Assembly (NCBI RefSeq): GCF_048820935.1
Contig: NZ_JBMERD010000006.1
Location: 124,001 to 188,000, forward strand
DNA length: 64,000 nucleotides
Direction of reading: 5' to 3'
Source of the DNA: Algicoccus sp048820935
GTDB lineage: Bacteria; Pseudomonadota; Gammaproteobacteria; Burkholderiales; Burkholderiaceae_B
The notes under the pieces are model-generated. The model did not search any database. It saw nothing but the letters and a program-made list of their open reading frames with translations, and had not been told where the DNA came from. Made by a program: the position numbers and the translations under genes. Positions 43,152 to 50,513 of this stretch are shown here, piece by piece (the stretch's first letter is position 1; every line of letters begins with the position of its first letter).

Positions 43152-44218
43152 TCATCCTGCTTTGGCTTCTCAGGCTCGGCAACTGGGGGTTCACCTAGAG
43201 TCACCACCCCAAAATGCTCACGAACCTTGTTCTCGATCTCATGGGCAAGCAATGGGTTTTCGCGCAAATATTCACGAACATTGTCTTTACCCTGACCAAT
43301 GCGAGTCCCACTGTAGCTATACCAAGAACCCGCTTTGTCGACAACACCGGCTTGAACACCCAAGTCAATAATTTCACCTTGACGTGAAATACCAGCACCA
43401 TACATGATGTCAAACTCAGCTTGTTTGAATGGTGGTGCGACTTTATTTTTAACGACTTTGACACGCGTTTCGTTACCGATGATCTCATCGCCCTTTTTAA
43501 TGGCACCAATGCGTCGGATATCCAAACGAACCGATGAGTAGAACTTCAGCGCATTTCCACCTGTCGTGGTTTCTGGGCTACCAAACATCACACCAATTTT
43601 CATACGAATCTGGTTAATAAAGATCACCATGCAATTCGTACGTTTAATGGTAGCAGTCAGCTTACGTAGCGCCTGACTCATTAAGCGCGCTTGAAGACCG
43701 GGTAAAGAGTCACCCATTTCACCTTCAATCTCTGCTTTGGGCACCAATGCAGCCACTGAGTCAATCACAATCAAATCCACCGACCCAGAACGTACCAAAG
43801 CATCGGTAATTTCTAGAGCCTGCTCACCCGTATCTGGCTGTGAAATCAGCAAATCGGTCAGATTCACACCCAAGCGAGATGCGTACTGCACATCCAAAGC
43901 ATGCTCAGCATCTACAAACGCGCATACACCGTTGAGCTTTTGCATTTCGGCAATTGCTTGCAAGGCCAACGTTGTTTTCCCAGAAGATTCTGGTCCATAA
44001 ATTTCAATCACGCGCCCCCGGGGCAGCCCACCGACGCCCAAAGCAATGTCCAGTCCAAGTGAGCCTGTGGAGACCACCTGAATGTCATGCTCCACCTCGT
44101 TATCACCGTAACGCATGATGGAACCCTTACCGAACTGCTTTTCAATTTGAGAAAGCGCCGCCGCCAGTGCTTTACTTTTTTCTGAATTCGCAACTGACTT
44201 CGTAGACTTATCGCTCAT
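43148..44218 (-). CDS. recA: RecA recombinase
   Basis: 356 residues. Walker A GPESSGKT near 71, VDAEHALD, the L1/L2 loop regions, Walker B LIVIDSVAAL, and the acidic C-terminal tail (EPEKPKQDE). It drives homologous recombination and LexA cleavage. The promoter region holds a perfect LexA box at 44401-44420, about 180 bases upstream, so recA-recX is an SOS operon. Confidence 0.98.
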   Translation of the reverse strand: MSDKSTKSVANSEKSKALAAALSQIEKQFGKGSIMRYGDNEVEHDIQVVSTGSLGLDIALGVGGLPRGRVIEIYGPESSGKTTLALQAIAEMQKLNGVCAFVDAEHALDVQYASRLGVNLTDLLISQPDTGEQALEITDALVRSGSVDLIVIDSVAALVPKAEIEGEMGDSLPGLQARLMSQALRKLTATIKRTNCMVIFINQIRMKIGVMFGSPETTTGGNALKFYSSVRLDIRRIGAIKKGDEIIGNETRVKVVKNKVAPPFKQAEFDIMYGAGISRQGEIIDLGVQAGVVDKAGSWYSYSGTRIGQGKDNVREYLRENPLLAHEIENKVREHFGVVTLGEPPVAEPEKPKQDE

Positions 44219-44400
44219 ATAAAAATTCCCTTAACTGAACGTGAAACTAGAGAAACAGCAACATCACGCATGAGTCGATTTTTAACGACTGGTCGATTTG
44301 CCGCACAAGATATTCATCGTATCGCATGGTGAGTTAAACCTGCGAGATATCGTAATCATCTGCCAGATGATTTGTCATGTTTAATTATGACATCTCATAT

Positions 44401-44420
44401 TACTGTATTTATGAACAGTA
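44401..44420 (-). promoter_or_regulatory. LexA (SOS) box upstream of recA
   Basis: TACTGTATTTATGAACAGTA fits the gammaproteobacterial/betaproteobacterial LexA consensus CTGT-N8-ACAG with TA on both flanks. It overlaps the putative recA -10 box and would block transcription until LexA is cleaved. Confidence 0.85.
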
Positions 44421-44444
44421 TAGATAATTTATAACGTAACGCAA
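44417..44444 (-). promoter_or_regulatory. putative sigma-70 promoter of recA
   Basis: On the minus strand a weak -35 (TTGCGT, 44444-44439) and a good -10 (TATACT, 44422-44417) are 16 bases apart, with the LexA box beginning inside the -10. The transcript would carry a leader of nearly 190 bases. Confidence 0.5.
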
Positions 44445-44595
44445 CGAATAATTTCAGGAAAAACAGATTTGAACAAGAGAAATATGCGTATCAACACATC
44501 CTTGATTGTTTCAGTGTGTAGAATGGTGATTATCGCTAAATCCTTAGCAAGTATCGCCTGAATTCTGCGACCACACTGACTATTGGACCTGCATT

Positions 44596-45318
44596 GTGAG
44601 AATTCTGATTGTTGAAGATGACCATGCACTCGCAGATGCCCTAACGCAATCACTGAGACAACTGGGCTATGCAACCGATGCCGTCAATAATGGCATGACT
44701 GCGGATACTGTGTTGCGCACGCAACATTTCGATCTCTTAATCTTAGATCTCGGCCTACCAGGTCTTTCTGGCGTTGAAGTTCTGCAAAACTTACGCGCAC
44801 ACAACAACACACTCCCTGTCCTCATCCTAACGGCTTCAGATTCTGTAGAGCAGCGCGTACGCCTACTTGATGCTGGTGCAGATGACTTTATGTCCAAGCC
44901 ATGCTCATCTCGAGAATTTGAAGCACGGGTTCGCGCCTTAATTCGGCGTACTTCAGGAACTGGAAACCCCTTGTTACGCTACGACACACTGACATTCGAT
45001 CAAGTCGGGCGTACCGTGACAGTGAACAATCAACCACTACCACTATCAGCCCGTGAAATCAGTCTGCTCGAAATCTTTCTGATGCGCGTTGGACAAATCA
45101 TCAATAAACATCAAATCGTCGACTTCTTATGCCAATGGGGTGAAGAAGTGACAGTTAATGCAGTTGAGGTTTACGTCTATCGATTACGTAAAAAACTCGA
45201 AAGTAGCGGCGTTCATATTGCCACAGTCCGTGGACTTGGCTATTGCTTACAAAAGCCTGACCCCCAAAACCACGCAAGTCCTCAACACGTCCCACCTCCA
45301 AACGACATCCATCAATAA
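44596..45318 (+). CDS. OmpR/PhoB-family response regulator (QseB/TctD-like), orphan
   Basis: 240 residues from a GTG. Receiver with ILIVEDDHAL, phosphorylation Asp in LLILDLGLPGLSG, Lys in MSKPC (a Cys replaces the usual Phe), then a winged-helix DNA-binding domain (about 128-222; VNAVEVYVYRLRKKLE). No histidine kinase gene follows, unlike most QseB/TctD operons; instead about 570 noncoding bases come next. Divergent from recA with 377 bases between. Confidence 0.92.
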   Translation: MRILIVEDDHALADALTQSLRQLGYATDAVNNGMTADTVLRTQHFDLLILDLGLPGLSGVEVLQNLRAHNNTLPVLILTASDSVEQRVRLLDAGADDFMSKPCSSREFEARVRALIRRTSGTGNPLLRYDTLTFDQVGRTVTVNNQPLPLSAREISLLEIFLMRVGQIINKHQIVDFLCQWGEEVTVNAVEVYVYRLRKKLESSGVHIATVRGLGYCLQKPDPQNHASPQHVPPPNDIHQ

Positions 45319-45444
45319 TTGAAATTCACATCGAAATCGCTTCGAGCAATCATGCTTGTTTTGCGGAGTGAAACACGCAATTACAGATATCTACCTGCTT
45401 GTTGTCCCTTATGGCAGACTGTCATGAATCGTTTAGGTAGAGAA

Positions 45445-45460
45445 ACTCACTTAAGTGAGT
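45445..45460. promoter_or_regulatory. perfect 16-base palindrome
   Basis: ACTCACTTAAGTGAGT reads the same on both strands with no spacer. It lies 127 bases after the orphan regulator gene and could be a binding site for a dimeric regulator. No promoter is obvious beside it. Confidence 0.4.
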
Positions 45461-45695
45461 GATTACTGATCGTCACTTCCATGCAACAGATTATTCAAAC
45501 CTGTCAGCTTGGTGTCAGGTTAATCGCCTATGATGCCTGCTGATGTGTTTTGAATTTCAAAAGGCTGTCTTCTAAAACACAACACATCACAAATCTGGCA
45601 CAGTTTCAAAAACAACAATTCAATGTGAGGAAGAGAATTCAAATCAGCGATCGCCCCATTCATGTAGAGTCAAACCAAGTGAGATGACGCTGGTT

Positions 45696-45772
45696 TATAG
45701 TCCCCCGCCGGATGGGACTGCTGCACCCTACCGGCTTTTTAGCCCCTTCATGCAAATGAAGGGGTTTTTTTT
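45696..45772 (+). ncRNA. candidate small RNA or leader with two tandem terminator-like hairpins
   Basis: Hairpin 1 pairs GCCGG (45707-45711) plus GGG (45714-45716) with CCC (45726-45728) plus CCGGC (45731-45735) and is followed by TTTTT. Hairpin 2 pairs CCCCTTCAT (45743-45751) with ATGAAGGGG (45756-45764) around GCAA and is followed by eight T, a strong terminator. The transcript start is not placed; a TATAGT at 45696 is too close to serve hairpin 1. It does not resemble 6S, tmRNA or any riboswitch I know. Confidence 0.5.
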
Positions 45773-45887
45773 ACGGAATGGCTAGCTATTTATCTCACGG
45801 ATAAAAACAACCACTGGGAAGACTTCTGGTTGACACTTCGCCTGCTTGCACTAAACTTGTTCACTTTTTACTGAGCGAGTCAAACAT

Positions 45888-46790
45888 ATGTGGTTCAAAA
45901 ATCTCAAAGTCTTCAGACTGGCCAATCACTGGACTAAACACTGGAGTGAGATCGACCAAGCGCTGGCCAGTCATCGCTTCACCCCTTCAGATTCTTTAAG
46001 TGCGGTTTCTCAAGGTTGGGTGCCTCCTCGAGAAGATGATGATCGCCTAGCGGTCAATATCAATGGCCAAATTCTGATGGCATTGCGGATTGAAAAAAAA
46101 CTACTACCCGCAACCGTTGTCAATCAGGAGGTCAAAGAGCGCGCTCAAGTCCTAGAAGCAGAGCAAGGCTATCGCCCTGGTCGCAAGCAGTTGCGTGATC
46201 TCAAAGAAATGGTCATCGAGTCACTCATGCCGCGCGCCTTCAGTATTGCCCGTGATGTACGTGTCTGGATTGATCCGGTCAACCAATGGCTCGTCATTGA
46301 TGCTGCCGCTAATGCACAGACCGAAGACGTTCTTTCAGCGTTAGGTAAGAGCCTACACCCCTACCCAGCTGAACCTTTACGTTTGGAGAAATCTAGTGCC
46401 CAGCTTATGACCGACTGGTCTATCAAGGCACAAGCTGACGAAGGCTTTACGATTGATGCAGATAGTCAGTGGCAATCTTCTGGCGATATTACAGGCGTTA
46501 TTCGTTACGCCAAACATCATGTCGATTTACCGACCATCACGCAGCATGTTGAAAATGGCTATCAATGCACACGTTTGGCACTCACTTGGGAAGATCGGAT
46601 CAGTTTTGTGTTGACCGAAGAATCGGACCTACGACGCATACAACCGCTCGATATTCTGGAAGAGCGTGCGCAAGCCGATGCCACACTCAATGAATCCGAA
46701 CGTTTAGATGCAGACTTCACACTCATGACGCACGAATTACAAAACATGCTCAATGCTGTGATGCGTGCTCTCCAAGAGCAACGCGATTAA
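45888..46790 (+). CDS. rdgC: recombination-associated protein RdgC
   Basis: 300 residues, the usual length. Opening MWFKNLKVFRL, then ALRIEKKLLPATVV, GYRPGRKQLRDLKE and the DLP....HVENGYQ region are typical. RdgC forms a DNA-encircling ring and limits RecA access to DNA. It lies about 1.7 kb from recA on the opposite strand. Confidence 0.95.
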   Translation: MWFKNLKVFRLANHWTKHWSEIDQALASHRFTPSDSLSAVSQGWVPPREDDDRLAVNINGQILMALRIEKKLLPATVVNQEVKERAQVLEAEQGYRPGRKQLRDLKEMVIESLMPRAFSIARDVRVWIDPVNQWLVIDAAANAQTEDVLSALGKSLHPYPAEPLRLEKSSAQLMTDWSIKAQADEGFTIDADSQWQSSGDITGVIRYAKHHVDLPTITQHVENGYQCTRLALTWEDRISFVLTEESDLRRIQPLDILEERAQADATLNESERLDADFTLMTHELQNMLNAVMRALQEQRD

Positions 46791-46812
46791 GTAGATCAAC
46801 CCTAACCATTGA

Positions 46813-46849
46813 AGCAATTGGGCGACCTTGCAGTCGTCCAATGCTTTTA
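46813..46849 (+). terminator. probable terminator after rdgC
   Basis: AGCAATTGGGCGAC (46813-46826) pairs with GTCGTCCAATGCT (46833-46845) with one bulge and one wobble, followed by TTTT. Confidence 0.55.
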
Positions 46850-46908
46850 GGTAAAACAATTCTGAATCACAACCTACGTTTCTATCAACACTGAATAGGC
46901 TGCATCTG

Positions 46909-47253
46909 ATGCTAGAAGATTTTGATATTTTCCCTCTAGAGTCCTTGGGTGCACAACTGACTCAAATTCGTCTTACCGCTAAGCCCAGTGTGTATGACGC
47001 ACTCGGCGAGTTTTCAGTCACCATCATTCTAGTAGTGGGCCCGCCTGATCCTGGTCTCTTACCTGAGCTGATTCCTGAAGAAATCTTTGAGCGTGGCCAC
47101 CCTATCCACGTCGGCGCATTAAGCTCTGACGATCCCACCCCATTGCACACGATGTTCGACCTAATCGAACTCATGAATGACGAAGAAATCGTAGTTTTCT
47201 TATGTGAAGATCAAAACACGTGGTTTCGCGCTACGAATCTGCTTGATCGCTAG
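46909..47253 (+). CDS. hypothetical protein, 114 residues
   Basis: An acidic protein without signal peptide or membrane helix. It begins MLEDFDIFPLESLGAQL and has alternating hydrophobic segments (FSVTIILVVGPPDPGLLPEL; EIVVFLCEDQNTWF), suggesting a small alpha/beta domain. Codon use matches neighbours. Its last 23 bases overlap the convergent AI-2E permease gene. No strong ribosome site is visible. Not recognised; it could be lineage-specific. Confidence 0.55.
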   Translation: MLEDFDIFPLESLGAQLTQIRLTAKPSVYDALGEFSVTIILVVGPPDPGLLPELIPEEIFERGHPIHVGALSSDDPTPLHTMFDLIELMNDEEIVVFLCEDQNTWFRATNLLDR

Positions 47254-48388
47254 ATCTTGGGTCTGATGCTGTCGACGACTGATCCACTTGAGGCGGTACG
47301 TCTGATTCATCAATGTCAATGAGTGAAGGCTGATTGTCATTCATGACTCGAAACAGATCCCAGGCCACCAAAAACAACACGGCAATCAAAGGTCCTGCCA
47401 CAAACCCACTTAAACCAAACAGGCTTAAACCACCTAAAGTCGACAACAGAACCAGATAGTCGGGCAAACGTGTATCTTTGCCAACCAAAATGGGTCTTAA
47501 AACATTGTCGACTAGGCTGATCACCAACAAGCCGTACAGTCCAAGAACGACACCCTTGTAAATATCACCCGTTGCCAAACAGTAAACTGCAACTGGGCCC
47601 CAGACCAAACCAGCCCCTACCGCAGGCAATAACGATAAGACCGCCATCACGGCACCCCACAACGTCGGTTGTGGAATGTTCAGCACCCAAAAAATCAGCC
47701 CACCCAAAATACCCTGGCAAACAGCCACAGCAACGTTGCCCTTAATGGTGGCACGTACAACCGTCGCCACCCGACTCATAAACCTTGTTTTATGTGTGCT
47801 ACTCAAAGGAATCGCATCAGTAATCAGATTTGAGAGCTTCTCACCATCCCGCAGCAAAAAGAACATCAGATACAACATAATGCCCAGTTCAATGACGAAC
47901 ATAAATGTGTTTTGTCCAAGATTAAAAGCTTGATTACCGATAAGCTGCACAGCCTGCTTGGCAAATTGCGAAATATTGTCTTTCATTGCCTCTAGATTCG
48001 AAAACCCCATGTGGTCAAGCCAGCGATGCACTGTCGGTGGCACCCCATTGAGAATTTTTTCATATAGATGTCCAGCATCAAACGACCCACTTTGAATGCT
48101 TTGATAAAGAACATAAAGCTCGGAAACCACTGACTGCGTAATGAATGTAATCGGCAACAAAACGACCAGTATCGCAAGCAATAGCGTCAGCAAGGCGTTG
48201 ACAGTGGGATAACGTGGCAGACGTTTTGTGAGACGCTTTTGAATCGGAAAAAACAAAATGGCCAAGACAACGGCCCAGAAAATACCCGTTGCAAAAGGCA
48301 TCACCATCCACACAAACACTAGTGAGATAATGACCAAAAGAATCAAAAAGAAACGAACTTGCAAGATTTCAGACTTCACTGAGCCCAC
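47231..48388 (-). CDS. AI-2E family permease (PerM/YdiK-like)
   Basis: 385 residues with about seven to eight membrane helices: two at the start (about 10-55), a long amphipathic middle (IQSGSFDAGHLYEKILNGVP), and the conserved late block PTLWGAVMAVLSLLPAVGAG near 235-255 and GPLIAVLFLVAWDLF near 340. The C-terminus is acidic and Ser-rich. The family includes TqsA, an AI-2 exporter, and antiporters, so the substrate is open. Start is a GTG at 48388; a second GTG at 48379 is possible. Confidence 0.88.
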   Translation of the reverse strand: MGSVKSEILQVRFFLILLVIISLVFVWMVMPFATGIFWAVVLAILFFPIQKRLTKRLPRYPTVNALLTLLLAILVVLLPITFITQSVVSELYVLYQSIQSGSFDAGHLYEKILNGVPPTVHRWLDHMGFSNLEAMKDNISQFAKQAVQLIGNQAFNLGQNTFMFVIELGIMLYLMFFLLRDGEKLSNLITDAIPLSSTHKTRFMSRVATVVRATIKGNVAVAVCQGILGGLIFWVLNIPQPTLWGAVMAVLSLLPAVGAGLVWGPVAVYCLATGDIYKGVVLGLYGLLVISLVDNVLRPILVGKDTRLPDYLVLLSTLGGLSLFGLSGFVAGPLIAVLFLVAWDLFRVMNDNQPSLIDIDESDVPPQVDQSSTASDPRSSDQADS

Positions 48389-48542
48389 CCAGATTCAAAG
48401 AGATGCGATGTCTTCGCGCACTGTTGTGACTATACACAAGCTAGAAGCTGATTGTGCCGACAAATTGTTTCATCAGTTGTATTTGAGAACTATTTGTTAT
48501 ATAATTTTATATATTAAGAAAATACTAATCAGGAGCTTCCGT

Positions 48543-48983
48543 ATGCAAATCAGATGCCCGCACTGTCAAAAAACAAATCGAGCACCAACCAACCGTCTGC
48601 ATGAAAACCCACAATGCGGAGCTTGTCAGCAACCCATACTGGGTCAGGTAATTGAACTCAATGGCGCATCATTGCAAGAAGTTGTCACAACAAACGCTCT
48701 GCCCATGATTGTTGATTTCTGGGCACCTTGGTGTGGTCCGTGTCGGATGTTTGCACCGACCTTTGAAGCAGCCGCAAAAGAATATGGTGGGCAGCTCTTG
48801 TTTACCAAAGTGAATACGCAAGAAGAACAAGAAGCGGCAGCAACTTATCAGATTCGCTCTATCCCGACACTTGCGGTTTTTCACGGTGGTCAAGAAATTG
48901 GACGCGTCTCGGGCGCGCTCCCAGCAACACAATTAAACCAACTCATTGATGAAATCATCAGCAAAACAACCACTTCAGCCTAA
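48543..48983 (+). CDS. trxC: thioredoxin 2
   Basis: 146 residues from the ATG at 48543, preceded by AGGAG; a longer frame from 48258 is antisense to the permease and spurious. An N-terminal zinc ribbon (CPHC near 5-8, CGAC near 25-28) precedes a thioredoxin domain with WCGPC near 67-71 and the cis-Pro in IRSIPTLAVF. It reduces protein disulfides and is oxidative-stress related in E. coli. Confidence 0.95.
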   Translation: MQIRCPHCQKTNRAPTNRLHENPQCGACQQPILGQVIELNGASLQEVVTTNALPMIVDFWAPWCGPCRMFAPTFEAAAKEYGGQLLFTKVNTQEEQEAAATYQIRSIPTLAVFHGGQEIGRVSGALPATQLNQLIDEIISKTTTSA

Positions 48984-48992
48984 GTGAAGTGG
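48970..48992. terminator. hairpin at the trxC stop
   Basis: CCACTTCA (48970-48977) and TGAAGTGG (48985-48992) form a perfect stem spanning the trxC stop codon, in the 37-base gap to the convergent pyruvate kinase. No clear T-run. Confidence 0.4.
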
Positions 48993-49020
48993 CCTCAGAC
49001 ATAAGGTGCAAAACACACGT

Positions 49021-50487
49021 TTAAATTGTTTCATCCGTTTTTTGCACCCAATCATCGACCCACGCAATACGCAATAAGTTGGTCGTACCTGAAACACCAA
49101 ATGGTGTACCTGCCGCAATCAAAATGGCCTTCTTTGGTTTCGCAAACCCATGGCGCACCACCGCTTGTGTGGAATGCTCCATGATCTCATCTGCACTGCA
49201 CACTTGAGGTGCTTGCGTGGAGTGAACCCCCCACACCAAACTTAATCGTCTAGCGACTGACAAATAAGGTGTCATGCTCACAATCGCACTGCGTGGTCGC
49301 TCATGCGCCACACGCAAGGCTGTCGCACCTGATGCGGTAAATGCCACGGTGGCAGACACATCCAAGGCATCGGCTACGGTCCGAATGGCCGCCGAAATTG
49401 CATCACGCCCCGAACCGTCACGATGTGACTGTACAGCTTGCATCGTGTCACGCTGTAAAGAATCCTGTTCTGTATTTCGGATAATTCGGTCCATCATATC
49501 GACGGCTTGAACCGGATATGTGCCTGAAGCCGATTCAGCAGATAACATCACCGCATCCACACCATCATAAATCGCACCCGCCACATCACTCACTTCTGCT
49601 CTAGTCGGCACCGGTGTCTGAATCATGGATTCCAGCATTTGCGTGGCCACCACCACAGGCTTGCCCATTTCTCGACACACGCGGATGATACGTTTTTGTA
49701 AAACAGGGACTTCTTCAGGTGGACTCTCAACCCCTAAATCACCTCTGGCAACCATCACAGCATCGGCTTGCGACACAATTTCCTCGAGCGCATCAAATAC
49801 CGCTGGTTTTTCGAGTTTGGCCATCACCCAGGCACGATTGTCGACCAATGCTTTGAGCTCTTCAATGTCTTGTGCGCGCTGCACAAACGACAAAGCCACC
49901 CAATCAACACCGAGTTCTAAACCAAAAGCCAGATCACGCTTGTCTTTGTCCGTGAGCGCAGACAACGGCAAGATCGCACCTGGCACATTAACACCTTTGC
50001 GATCAGACAAAACACCGTCATTACAAACCTCAACACGCGCATGGGTTGCGTCTGAACGCAAGACTCGCAAGCGCACTTTACCATCATCAATCAGCAACAT
50101 ATCGCCAGCTTGGATCGCTGCAAAGATCTCTGGATGGGGCAAAGGCACCCGCATCTCAGTGCCCAACGCAGCATCCTGATCCAGAATCAGCTGATCACCC
50201 GCTTTCACAGACAAATGGCCGCCTTCAATTAAGCCCAATCTGAGTTTAGGGCCTTGCAAGTCCATCAACACACCGATAGGACGATTAAACTCACGCTCAA
50301 CTTGACGTACGAGTTCATAACGCCGGCGGTGATCGTCATAGGTGCCATGGCTGAAATTAAATCGAAACACATCCGCACCTGCCTCAAACAAGTCACGAAT
50401 TCGGTCCAACTCATCACTGGCAGGCCCTAATGTCGCAATGATTTTGGCGTTTCTTAATCGATGCGTCACTGTATCAAATGTTCTCAT
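49021..50487 (-). CDS. pyk: pyruvate kinase
   Basis: 488 residues from the ATG at 50487, chosen for GGAG 6 bases upstream; an ATG 12 bases earlier lacks one. Motifs: KIIATLGPAS, FRFNFSHGTYDDH, LMDLQGPKLRLG, MAKLEKPAV with the catalytic Lys, MVARGDLGVE, VATQMLESMI and ALRVAHERPRSAIVSMT. Converts PEP and ADP to pyruvate and ATP. It lies 26 bases after pckG on the same strand, so enzymes of opposing direction around PEP may share a message. Confidence 0.96.
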   Translation of the reverse strand: MRTFDTVTHRLRNAKIIATLGPASDELDRIRDLFEAGADVFRFNFSHGTYDDHRRRYELVRQVEREFNRPIGVLMDLQGPKLRLGLIEGGHLSVKAGDQLILDQDAALGTEMRVPLPHPEIFAAIQAGDMLLIDDGKVRLRVLRSDATHARVEVCNDGVLSDRKGVNVPGAILPLSALTDKDKRDLAFGLELGVDWVALSFVQRAQDIEELKALVDNRAWVMAKLEKPAVFDALEEIVSQADAVMVARGDLGVESPPEEVPVLQKRIIRVCREMGKPVVVATQMLESMIQTPVPTRAEVSDVAGAIYDGVDAVMLSAESASGTYPVQAVDMMDRIIRNTEQDSLQRDTMQAVQSHRDGSGRDAISAAIRTVADALDVSATVAFTASGATALRVAHERPRSAIVSMTPYLSVARRLSLVWGVHSTQAPQVCSADEIMEHSTQAVVRHGFAKPKKAILIAAGTPFGVSGTTNLLRIAWVDDWVQKTDETI

Positions 50488-50513
50488 CAATTTCTCCATG
50501 GCATCCAGTGCAC

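Larger units (their letters stand above)
45319..45887. other. long noncoding region before rdgC
   Basis: About 570 bases with no credible protein gene; the best frames are under 25 codons. It holds a perfect 16-base palindrome (45445-45460) and, near the end, two hairpins each followed by T-runs (45707-45740 and 45743-45772). At least one noncoding RNA or a long regulated leader is plausible. Confidence 0.6.

Noticed and set aside
45600..45775. 6S RNA or tmRNA
   Set aside because: Neither the long central-bubble rod nor the tRNA-like ends and tag frame are seen.
48258..48542. N-terminal extension of thioredoxin 2
   Set aside because: The extra frame is antisense to the AI-2E permease; the ATG at 48543 has AGGAG and starts the family sequence.
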